DNA of 5,637 nt from an uncultured bacterium (GTDB lineage Bacteria; Bdellovibrionota_C; UBA2361; CAKMMH01), in the NCBI GenBank assembly GCA_927798255.1, contig CAKMMH010000122.1, positions 1 to 5,637 of the forward strand, written 5' to 3'. This document shows positions 1-5,596 of this stretch, one piece after another. The notes beneath the pieces were generated by a model. The model was not told the DNA's origin and searched no databases. It saw only the letters and a list, made by a program, of their open reading frames with translations. A program made the translations under genes and the position numbers. How positions within the stretch are numbered: position 1 is the stretch's first letter; every line of letters starts with the position of its first letter.

Positions 1-326
1 TATGCTCTTTCTTTAGCTCTTTCTTTTCTTGCTCTACGTGCTTCTTTAATCTTAGCAAGTCTTGCTTCTTCTTTGTCTTCAAAAATATTTGATATATTAT
101 TTTTGATTAAAGTTCTAACAAGAGCGCTAGGTTTTGCACCATTTTCGATCCAAGATTTTACTCTTTCTTCTTTTAAAACTACTAAAGGAGGATCTTGCAT
201 AGGGTTATATGAACCAACAATCTCGATATATTTTCCATCTCTTCTAAAACCAGTTTCTGTTGCTACTATTCTATAAAACGGATTTTTTTTCTTTCCATGT
301 CTTGAAAGTCTTAGTGTAACTGCCAC
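1..326 (-). CDS. rpsP: 30S ribosomal protein S16 (5' part, runs off the left edge)
   Basis: This is a structural protein of the small ribosomal subunit that binds 16S rRNA early in assembly. I translated the minus strand from a GTG at 326-324. It begins MAVTLRLSRHGKKKNPFYRI and continues with the S16 hallmarks RRDGKYIEIVGSYNP (residues 28-42), EERVKSWIENGAKPS (53-67) and VRTLIK (70-75). A GGAG ribosome-binding site lies at 337-340, 10 nt before the GTG; no ATG fits better. 108 codons are visible without a stop. S16 is usually about 80-100 residues, so this copy has a charged Lys/Arg/Glu/Ala-rich C-terminal helix from about residue 83 and its end is not in the window. It has the same orientation as ffh, as expected from the common ffh-rpsP cluster, but is separated from it by an opposing gene. 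Identification is firm; the C-terminus is unknown. Confidence 0.95.
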   Translation of the reverse strand, partial: MAVTLRLSRHGKKKNPFYRIVATETGFRRDGKYIEIVGSYNPMQDPPLVVLKEERVKSWIENGAKPSALVRTLIKNNISNIFEDKEEARLAKIKEARRARKERAKERA

Positions 327-383
327 GTTTTTTTTTCTCCAAATAAAAATAAAAAATAAAAATTTATTACACACTTAAATGCT

Positions 384-445
384 ATAAGTTAAGAAAACAA
401 ATCTTCTTAATTTATGTTAACTAGAGAAGTATAAACTTAACTTAT
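384..445. repeat. Perfect 10-bp inverted repeat upstream of rpsP
   Basis: The arms ATAAGTTAAG (384-393) and CTTAACTTAT (436-445) are exact reverse complements separated by 42 bp. Inside lie a shorter pair, CTTCT (403-407) and AGAAG (425-429), and the palindrome GTTAAC (416-421), so a nested hairpin can be drawn. It sits 58 bp upstream of the rpsP start, where it could be a leader structure in rpsP mRNA or an operator between the two divergent genes. A weak -10-like TATACT on the minus strand (433-428) lies within it, without a good -35. I could not identify a convincing rpsP promoter. In DNA this AT-rich, a chance repeat of this length is possible but not common. The function is inference. 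Confidence 0.4.
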
Positions 446-508
446 TGTAAATGAAAGTGTTATCGATAAAAAAATAAAATTTTTTACTAGATGTCCTATA
501 AAATTTTG

Positions 509-537
509 TTCACAAATTTATCATATTATTGTATAAT
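509..537 (+). promoter_or_regulatory. Sigma-70-type promoter for the small exported-protein gene
   Basis: The -35 TTCACA (509-514, 5 of 6 consensus bases) is followed by a 17-bp spacer and a perfect -10 TATAAT (532-537). Transcription would begin near 544, giving a leader of about 44 nt before the ATG at 588. This start point also argues against the upstream GTG at 552, which would leave almost no leader and has no Shine-Dalgarno sequence. Confidence 0.7.
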
Positions 538-587
538 TTGCAAATAGTTAGGTGGTATTTATTAGATATTTTAAAGAGAATGCTTAT

Positions 588-929
588 ATGAAAAATATTA
601 AAATATTCATATTTTTCCTAGTTTTTTTAGTAATTTATCCTTTTTTAAGTGTTTTTTGTCAAGATTTAGCGATAGCTTCAGATGATATTAATTTAGATAG
701 CCCTGATGATGTTGTGTTTTGTGCTGCTGTAATGCCATGCGATGAGCAAGGGAATGTTCTTAAAGAATATTTAGATAGTGATTGTTTAAGCGTATATCAA
801 GAAAGATGCCTTAGATATAAGTTGAACGATATTTCAGAGAAAGAATGTAACTGTAATAAGACATTAGAGAAAAAGAATAGAAAAATTAAAAAATTGAAAG
901 CAAAAATAAAATTTTTGCAAAGGAGATAA
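588..929 (+). CDS. Small Cys-rich exported protein of unknown function
   Basis: I do not recognise this family. The 113-residue product starts with Lys residues and a hydrophobic stretch (about residues 4-24) typical of a signal peptide, with plausible cleavage after AIA (28-30); an uncleaved membrane anchor is the alternative. The Cys at 24 is not in a good lipobox because Phe precedes it. The mature part is acidic at first (30-45) and carries six Cys at 45, 51, 66, 74, 87 and 89, suggesting disulfides in the periplasm or outside the cell. The tail (91-113) is almost entirely Lys/Arg with a heptad pattern L93, I100, L103, I107, L110, so a short basic coiled coil. I chose the ATG at 588 over the in-frame GTG at 552 because of the AAAGAG ribosome-binding site (573-578) and the promoter position. 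It is the only plus-strand gene here and lies between rpsP and ffh. Confidence 0.75.
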   Translation: MKNIKIFIFFLVFLVIYPFLSVFCQDLAIASDDINLDSPDDVVFCAAVMPCDEQGNVLKEYLDSDCLSVYQERCLRYKLNDISEKECNCNKTLEKKNRKIKKLKAKIKFLQRR

Positions 930-1064
930 CTTTCAATTTATTTTTGATATTATTATTTAGTAATCATCAAGTCAAAATTACGAGTCAGGTATTAAGGTTT
1001 CAAGCGTCAGATAAGTGGTTGCAGAATCCTGAATGCTGATAGCAGATTGATGTCACTTATTTTA
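930..1064. other. Convergent intergenic spacer, relatively GC-rich, possible RNA or terminator structure
   Basis: No reading frame of note lies here. From 981 to 1050, 30 of 70 bases are G or C (43%), clearly above the surrounding sequence. In AT-rich genomes such islands sometimes mark structured RNA. I could not match it to SRP RNA, tmRNA, RNase P RNA or a tRNA, and saw no strong promoter. It lies between the 3' ends of two converging genes. Confidence 0.4.
1011..1060. terminator. Candidate bidirectional terminator between converging genes
   Basis: ATAAGTG (1011-1017) and CACTTAT (1054-1060) are perfect 7-bp inverted arms. A small TGCT-GAT-AGCA hairpin (1034-1044) lies between them. On the plus strand the right arm runs into TTTTATT, about 130 nt after the stop of the small exported-protein gene. 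On the minus strand the structure starts 5 nt after the ffh stop codon, but no U-run follows. The loop is long and the T-tract broken, so this is only a weak terminator candidate. Confidence 0.35.
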
Positions 1065-2405
1065 TTAAAACCTAAAATTCCTAAACGACTTCATTAAATT
1101 TCCCATACCCATACTATTAATTTTTTTCATCATTTGCTTCATTTGGGTAAATTGTTTTAAAAGTTGGTTAACATCTTCAATTCTTGTGCCAGAACCTAAT
1201 GCAATTCTTTGCCTTCTACTACCGTTTATAATATCACTATTTCGTCTTTCTTTTTTAGTCATAGAAAGAATTATAGCTTCAACTTTTTTCATTTCTTTAT
1301 TTGCATCATCATCATTTACTTTTTTTGTAAGTTCGCCCATGCCAGGAATCATTCCAAGTATTGATGAAAAACTTCCCATCTTCTTTATCATTTTTAATTG
1401 AGATAAAAAGTCATCAAATGAAAACTCGTTTTTCTTAAATTTTTGTTCTAGTTTTTTACTTTCTTCTAAATCAAAATTTTCTGTTGCCTTTTCAATTAAT
1501 GTTAAGACATCTCCCATACCTAAAATTCTAGAAGCCATTCTATCAGGGTGGAATACTTCAAGTGCATCACCTTTTTCACCAACACCAATAAATTTGATAG
1601 GAACTCCTGTAACTTTTTTCATTGAAAGTGCAGCACCGCCTCTTGCGTCACCATCAAGCTTTGTAAGAATTAAACCAGTAAGAGGTAATGTTTCTAAAAA
1701 TCCTGTTGCAACATTTACTGCCTCTTGTCCGGTCATTGCGTCAGCTATAAGTAAAATTTCTTGAGGTGTAAATTTTTTGTTAATTAAAGAAAGCTCTTTC
1801 ATAAGCTCTTTATCAATTTGAAGTCTTCCTGCAGTATCAATAATCATCACAGGAATACCCTTGTTTTCAGCTAGCTTTTTAGCTTCTTTTACAATTTTTA
1901 CAGGATCTTGCTTAGGGTTTGAATCAAAGACTTCAATGTTATTTTGATTTCCAAGTGTTTTTAACTGCTCAATTGCTGCTGGCCTATAAACATCAGCTGG
2001 CACTAAAAGAGATGATTTCTTAAATTCTTTTTTTATATATTTTGCAAGTTTTACAGATGTAGTAGTTTTACCTGAACCTTGAAGGCCAACAAGCATAATA
2101 ATGGCCGGAGGGGCTGCGTTTAATTTTAAGTCTTCACTATTTTCTCCCATTACCTTTGTAAGTTCTTCATTTACTATTTTAATAATTTGTTTATCGGGAG
2201 TTAAGCATTTTAAAACATCTTCTCCAAGAGCTTTTTGAGCCACACTATCACAAAATTCTTTTGCAACTTTAAAGTTAACATCTGCTTCAAGCAGAGCCAT
2301 TCTTACTTGTCTTAATGCATCATCTAATTCTTTTTTTGTTATTACGCTCTTTCCTCTAATAAGATTAAAAGCATTTTTCATTTTTGAGTGTAGTGAATCG
2401 AACAT
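1065..2405 (-). CDS. ffh: Signal recognition particle protein Ffh (SRP54 GTPase)
   Basis: Ffh binds 4.5S RNA and hydrophobic signal sequences emerging from the ribosome, then docks with FtsY in a GTP-dependent way to deliver membrane proteins to SecYEG. The full 446-residue length is normal for bacteria. The helical N domain covers about 1-95. The G domain follows with G1 GLQGSGKTTT (107-116), DVYRPAAIEQL (138-148), G3 DTAGR (190-194), G4 TKLDGDARGG (248-257) and GVGEK (274-278). The Met-rich M domain (about 310-446) has the finger-loop region around SILGMIPGM (349-357), and the RNA-binding helix-turn-helix SRRQRIALGSGTRIEDVNQL (396-415) leading into LLKQF. A small oddity is Ser390 where many homologues have Pro. 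The start is fixed by AAGGA (2411-2415), 5 nt from the ATG. It probably shares a transcript with the exported-protein gene 43 nt upstream. Confidence 0.98.
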   Translation of the reverse strand: MFDSLHSKMKNAFNLIRGKSVITKKELDDALRQVRMALLEADVNFKVAKEFCDSVAQKALGEDVLKCLTPDKQIIKIVNEELTKVMGENSEDLKLNAAPPAIIMLVGLQGSGKTTTSVKLAKYIKKEFKKSSLLVPADVYRPAAIEQLKTLGNQNNIEVFDSNPKQDPVKIVKEAKKLAENKGIPVMIIDTAGRLQIDKELMKELSLINKKFTPQEILLIADAMTGQEAVNVATGFLETLPLTGLILTKLDGDARGGAALSMKKVTGVPIKFIGVGEKGDALEVFHPDRMASRILGMGDVLTLIEKATENFDLEESKKLEQKFKKNEFSFDDFLSQLKMIKKMGSFSSILGMIPGMGELTKKVNDDDANKEMKKVEAIILSMTKKERRNSDIINGSRRQRIALGSGTRIEDVNQLLKQFTQMKQMMKKINSMGMGNLMKSFRNFRF

Positions 2406-2448
2406 ATATTTCCTTAAGTTATTATTTTGTAAATTATTAAATCATATC

Positions 2449-3594
2449 TTAAAAGCTTTCAAAAGCATTAGGGTCTGTAGTCGGTTTCATTTCTACAGGC
2501 TTTCTATTATTATTTTCTAGAGAATATTTAGACTTAATATATTGAGGCCAAACTCTTAATGCGTCAAGACATTTAGGAGAATAAATTCCGTTTTGTTCGC
2601 ATATTGAACTTGGGTAGGTCTCTTCAAAACTGCTAATTTCCTTTAAAAAATCTTGGCAATCTCTTGATAAATAAATAATTTTGTCAACTTGCTTTAAATT
2701 TTGATTTGTATCTTCGTTTTTTTTGCTTTTTGACTTTTCTTCATCTGAGATGGTGTTAAAGATATCAAAATCACCAAGTTCTAAATTATTTTGATTTTTG
2801 CATGTTATACATTTGTCTGAATATCTTTCTCTTTTTTCTCTACAAAGATTTCTCACTATTTTATCTCCAATTGAGATAACTTTCATAAAATTATTTATTG
2901 AGTTTTGAGTCTTGTATAAATTTTTAGCATTAAAATAATCTGTTTTTAATTTTGGAATTTTGATATTATCAATCTTTTTAAAAAAATCTTTAAGTTCGGG
3001 AATTTCTTTCTTATCATTAGAGCTACTTTCTTTTGCATTTGAAATAATAATGTGAGAATAACCTTCTATACATCGCTTATCTTTATATCCATATTTTGCG
3101 CATAATCCAATAGGGGAGTAGGGATAAAGAGCAAGAAGTTCTTTAACAATATCTTCACATTTTGTATTTTGTGGATCTGGTTTGTAATTTAAGTCTTTGT
3201 GAAAATTTGGCATGCAAATTAATGGCACAGTTTTTTCAAGTTCGTTTAATAAAACTTTTTTAGCATTAGAGATAATATCTTTATCATTTGTTTTTAAAGA
3301 GTTAGTGTAATCGCTTTTGGCTTTAGCAACTGACAACTCTTGAACTTTCACAAAAGTGTCATTATCTCCATGTTCATTTTTGCCTTTAATGTGATTAATT
3401 GTATCATCGATATTAACTAAAGTTTCTAAAGTATCTTTTTGAGATTTCTCTAATTTCTCTAAATTTTTATTAAACTCTTCATTTATTTTTAATGAATCAT
3501 TATTGACATTATCTTCACCATAAGAAATCGTTGACAAACATAAACTAAAAATTATAAAAGTAATTGATATTTTTTTTAAAATATTTTTTGACAT
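2449..3594 (-). CDS. Exported protein of unknown function with duplicated C-x18-C-x9-C modules
   Basis: I do not recognise this family. The 381-residue product has a clear signal peptide: basic start (K3, K7, K8), hydrophobic core 9-22, plausible cleavage after SYG (24-26). C19 is not in a lipobox. Residues 30-120 are charged and helical, probably coiled coil. Two Cys modules follow with identical spacing: C146-C165-C175 and C313-C332-C342. Both read C-[EQ]-D-x2-K-E near the first Cys and C-x3-G-x4-[RK]-C at the end. A third, degenerate copy (about 234-265) keeps NFMKVIS and C251/C262 but lacks the first Cys and has an extra C265. Eleven Cys in all (ten in the mature protein) suggest a disulfide-bonded periplasmic or surface protein. 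AAAGGA (3606-3611) lies 11 nt before the ATG. It precedes ffh by 43 nt in the same direction. The gene call is firm; the role is unknown. Confidence 0.85.
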   Translation of the reverse strand: MSKNILKKISITFIIFSLCLSTISYGEDNVNNDSLKINEEFNKNLEKLEKSQKDTLETLVNIDDTINHIKGKNEHGDNDTFVKVQELSVAKAKSDYTNSLKTNDKDIISNAKKVLLNELEKTVPLICMPNFHKDLNYKPDPQNTKCEDIVKELLALYPYSPIGLCAKYGYKDKRCIEGYSHIIISNAKESSSNDKKEIPELKDFFKKIDNIKIPKLKTDYFNAKNLYKTQNSINNFMKVISIGDKIVRNLCREKRERYSDKCITCKNQNNLELGDFDIFNTISDEEKSKSKKNEDTNQNLKQVDKIIYLSRDCQDFLKEISSFEETYPSSICEQNGIYSPKCLDALRVWPQYIKSKYSLENNNRKPVEMKPTTDPNAFESF

Positions 3595-3631
3595 ATAAAA
3601 CCAAATCCTTTTATTAATATTTTGAAAAACA

Positions 3632-3637
3632 ATTATA
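3632..3637 (-). promoter_or_regulatory. -10 element for the 381-aa exported-protein gene (and probably ffh)
   Basis: On the minus strand a perfect TATAAT (3637-3632) preceded by TTTG lies 38 bp upstream of the ATG. A start near 3625 would give a leader of about 30 nt that contains the AAAGGA ribosome-binding site. No good -35 hexamer sits 16-18 bp upstream (CTTTTA is the best at 17 bp). The local sequence TTGTATAATT also occurs in the promoter of the other Cys-rich exported gene (530-539). If ffh has no promoter of its own, this one also drives ffh. Confidence 0.45.
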
Positions 3638-3697
3638 CAAATTCTATTTTATCATAAAAGAATATAGAAAAATACTGTAGATCTAGTAAAAATAGCT

Positions 3698-3713
3698 ACC
3701 TAGTAAGATAGGT
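3698..3713 (-). terminator. Weak candidate terminator after the flagellin-like gene
   Basis: ACCTA (3698-3702) and TAGGT (3709-3713) form a 5-bp stem with a 6-nt loop. On the minus strand it is followed by AGCTATTTTTA, about 66 nt past the stop codon of the flagellin-like gene. The stem is short and the T-run is not immediately adjacent, so this is uncertain. A second small hairpin, AGCA/TGCT (3721-3732), lies just before it on the minus strand. Confidence 0.3.
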
Positions 3714-3778
3714 TAAAATTAGCATTTATGCTTATGTGCATGCATGTTTTATAATAATTGAATTAAATATTTAAAGAT

Positions 3779-4534
3779 TTATACTAAATATTTAGTAAAG
3801 TTTGCGACATTACTAGCGTTAGCATCAAGTGCTTTTTGAGGTTCATCGACAATTTCGTTTTGAAGAGTATTAGTTAGCTTTATTGCTTCTTCAAAATTAT
3901 TTAATTTATTTCCGACATCTAAATTTTTGTCTGTTTCGTTTTTAACTTCTTCGAAATTCTTTGAAATAGTATGTTTTAGTAATGTAATTCTTGCTTCTGC
4001 TGTTTTTACTGTTGCTAGTGTGTTTATAATATTCTCTTTTTTTGATAATTCAATTTTTTCTATTCCAAAGCCATCTTTTATGTCGTCTGGAAATATTATG
4101 TCTAGTGTTTGACCAATTTTATTTTCGACATAAATCTTGGCTTCTTCATCAGTTAATGGTTTTATACTATCGAAATCGGTTTCATCAGTTAAAGTTTTCA
4201 TTCCAGAAAGAAGATCGTTTGCTTCTTTTTGTAAAACTTGAACTTTCTTTGGTACGATTTCTGCATTACTGTTTGCAACTTGTTCAACGATACCTTTTAT
4301 ACTTTCAAACATATCGCTTATTTTTTCTGTTGCATCGTTTGCAAGATTTAGTATAGAAATTGTTTTATTAGTTTCTTCTGTACGTTTTAGATTTGATTCT
4401 TTAGGTTTAGAAGATACAGAAACTACGTCAACTAGCGTATTGATTGCGCTTTGTACTTTATTGGTAACTGCTTCGCCCGTAGGCCTGTTTACCTTTTCAA
4501 GTATTATGTTGTTATTAGTTCCTTCTATTTTCAT
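3779..4534 (-). CDS. Divergent flagellin-like protein lacking the canonical N-terminal D0 region
   Basis: Two parts of this 251-residue protein resemble flagellin. Residues 57-121 (NKTISILNLANDATEKISDM, then VQVLQKEANDLLSGM and ending TLTDETDF) follow the D1 pattern seen in flagellins as LQKE..LL.EI..IA..TEF. Residues 169-251 (TLATVKTAEARITLLKHTIS at about 172-191, ending DANASNVANFTKYLV) follow the C-terminal D1/D0 pattern that usually ends AQANQ.PQ.VL.LL. The usual start (INTN..., then SSGLRIN and DDAAG) is absent; residues 1-50 are unlike it. There is no Cys and no signal peptide, consistent with export by the flagellar type III system. A sigma-28-like promoter lies just upstream. An in-frame stop (4549-4547) fixes the ATG at 4534, although AGGA is 18 nt and AAGGAG 28 nt away, unusually far. 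Alternatives are a minor flagellin, a filament-associated protein or a FlgL-like relative. Similarity was judged by eye. Confidence 0.65.
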   Translation of the reverse strand: MKIEGTNNNIILEKVNRPTGEAVTNKVQSAINTLVDVVSVSSKPKESNLKRTEETNKTISILNLANDATEKISDMFESIKGIVEQVANSNAEIVPKKVQVLQKEANDLLSGMKTLTDETDFDSIKPLTDEEAKIYVENKIGQTLDIIFPDDIKDGFGIEKIELSKKENIINTLATVKTAEARITLLKHTISKNFEEVKNETDKNLDVGNKLNNFEEAIKLTNTLQNEIVDEPQKALDANASNVANFTKYLV

Positions 4535-4578
4535 TTTTTTTATTAATTAATTTCCTTTTTTTCTCCTTGCGAGGTTAT

Positions 4579-4605
4579 ATGTCGACACTATGTTTAAAAA
4601 CTTTA
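4579..4605 (-). promoter_or_regulatory. Sigma-28 (FliA)-type flagellar promoter
   Basis: On the minus strand TAAAGTTT (4605-4598) matches the enterobacterial sigma-28 -35 consensus exactly. After an 11-bp spacer comes GTCGACAT (4586-4579), which matches GCCGATAA at 5 of 8 positions, including the central CGA, and the Bacillus sigma-D form GCCGATAT at 6 of 8. Transcription would start near 4572, leaving a leader of about 37 nt with AAGGAG (4563-4568) near its 5' end. The position directly before a flagellin-like gene makes the match meaningful. Confidence 0.6.
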
Positions 4606-4616
4606 GTGTTTTTTTT
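4585..4616 (+). terminator. Rho-independent-type hairpin with T-run, plus strand, no gene upstream of it
   Basis: ACACTA (4585-4590) pairs with TAGTGT (4604-4609), with further GTT/AAC pairing possible inside. An unbroken T-run to 4616 follows on the plus strand. That is the layout of an intrinsic terminator reading rightwards, yet both neighbouring genes are on the minus strand. It may stop antisense transcription before it enters the nucleotidyltransferase-like gene, or be a by-product of the overlapping sigma-28 promoter. On the minus strand the hairpin lies just after the stop codon at 4621 but has no U-run. Confidence 0.4.
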
Positions 4617-4620
4617 ATAA

Positions 4621-5496
4621 CTATAAGAAAATTTTCTTAAATTTGTTGTTTTTGCTCTCAACGTGCTCATTTGGAGCAAAAATTTTCTTTAAATTTTCAA
4701 AACGAAGGATATTCGGGTCTTCCTTTGATAGATAAGAAATGACATCACCTAGGCTTCTTCCTAGCAAAAATTTAGGCAAATATTCATATTTTACGCACTC
4801 ATAGACGTATTCTGAGGCTATTCTTGATGATTGACTAATAGCCCTATCTAAATGAAGTGCTATATGAAAACTTGTTACTTTTGGATTATAACGCTCTAAA
4901 CTTATTGAAAATTCTTCCCCAGAAACGGAGGCTAGGGCCTTTAATCTTAATATTTTCATAGTAATTTTAGGGTCAGGTTGCCTAAATCTGTCAAGTACGT
5001 GTTCAGTTGGTCTTAAAACCTTATTGTAAAGGTCAGTTAAACATGAAATCGTAAAATATATAGAATTATTTAAGATAAGTATTTCATTTATTGTGATATC
5101 TCTTGTTTGAAAATAATTTTCGGTACTTTCTAAAACTTCTATTCCGTGTCCATGTTTAGAATCATCTTTCATAAAAGCAAGTTCTAGCTCTTTGTCGATT
5201 TTTGATGTTTTTTTATCACCAAATCTAACAATATCAATATCTCTTGGGCGTCTAAATGAAAAATTGTAATTTAACGCAAATCCTAGTGCTAATCTTGCGG
5301 CTCCTCCTTTAAAACCGTATTGAGGGGGAATTGTTGGGAGTAAATCAATTTGAGGAAGTTTTATTGATAAAATGTTATCTACAAATGACTCGAATTTTAC
5401 TTTCGGTGCTAATTTTAAAATATCATTAGGTATATTTAAAAAATTGTAAGATTGCTTTATTAATTTGATTTTATTAATATTTTCGTTTTGACTCAT
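4621..5496 (-). CDS. Class II tRNA nucleotidyltransferase/poly(A) polymerase-like protein, short
   Basis: Members of this superfamily add nucleotides to RNA 3' ends (CCA-adding enzyme, PcnB). The 291-residue product shows the head-domain motifs in order. FKGGAAR (62-68) corresponds to the GG-x-x-R loop. RPRDIDIV (83-90) supplies candidate metal ligands D86 and D88. TRDITINEIL (131-140) corresponds to RRDxTINAL, with the first Arg replaced by Thr131. LTDLYNKVLR (153-162) then QPDPKITMKILRLKALAS (173-190) resembles GLxDLxxRxLR...DPLRxLRxxRFA of the neck. CCA enzymes and PcnB are usually about 380-450 residues or more, so much of the body and tail is missing or unrecognisable. AAGG (5507-5510) lies 10 nt before the ATG. 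An AbiEii-type nucleotidyltransferase is an alternative because of its KGG and DID motifs, but the TRDxTIN block argues against it. Substrate and activity are unknown. Confidence 0.6.
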   Translation of the reverse strand: MSQNENINKIKLIKQSYNFLNIPNDILKLAPKVKFESFVDNILSIKLPQIDLLPTIPPQYGFKGGAARLALGFALNYNFSFRRPRDIDIVRFGDKKTSKIDKELELAFMKDDSKHGHGIEVLESTENYFQTRDITINEILILNNSIYFTISCLTDLYNKVLRPTEHVLDRFRQPDPKITMKILRLKALASVSGEEFSISLERYNPKVTSFHIALHLDRAISQSSRIASEYVYECVKYEYLPKFLLGRSLGDVISYLSKEDPNILRFENLKKIFAPNEHVESKNNKFKKIFL

Positions 5497-5576
5497 ACTA
5501 CATAAACCTTAAATAAAAATCATACAGAAAGATAATCTTGTGAATAAACAAAAATGCTTCACTTAGTTTTGTTATT

Positions 5577-5596
5577 TATAAGCCTTTTGGCTCATA
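5577..5596. other. Hairpin upstream of the nucleotidyltransferase-like gene
   Basis: TATAAGCC (5577-5584) and GGCTCATA (5589-5596) form a stem of seven pairs with one A-C mismatch around a TTTT loop, and it can be extended by one A-T pair. Neither strand has a T-run after it, so it is not a typical terminator; it may end an upstream transcript or sit in a leader. The rest of 5497-5637 holds no gene I can support. A weak -10-like TATGAT (5524-5519, minus) without a -35 is the only promoter hint. Confidence 0.3.

Noticed and set aside
73..276. Plus-strand open frame opposite rpsP
   Set aside because: It is the complement of clear S16 coding sequence; the minus strand carries the conserved protein and a ribosome-binding site.
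341..366. A/T-only repeats of AAATAAA type upstream of rpsP
   Set aside because: Simple low-complexity sequence, expected in so AT-rich a genome; not a meaningful repeat or CRISPR.
552..587. Upstream GTG start for the small exported protein
   Set aside because: It has no Shine-Dalgarno sequence, would leave a leader of only about 8 nt after the predicted transcription start, and would put 12 residues before a typical signal peptide start.
930..1064. SRP 4.5S RNA gene (ffs) next to ffh
   Set aside because: The conserved apical-loop sequence with its GGAAGCAGCC-like core is not present on either strand.
1186..1401. Plus-strand open frame inside ffh
   Set aside because: It lies entirely opposite the Ffh M domain and has no ribosome-binding site of note.
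3536..3594. Lipoprotein signal for the 381-aa protein (Cys19) and the small protein (Cys24)
   Set aside because: The residues before each Cys (FSL-C and SVF-C) do not fit a lipobox, which needs Gly, Ala or Ser just before the Cys.
3927..4356. Two overlapping plus-strand open frames (3927-4112 and 4042-4356)
   Set aside because: Both are antisense to the flagellin-like gene, rich in Phe/Leu as expected for the complement of a Lys/Glu-rich gene, and resemble no known protein.
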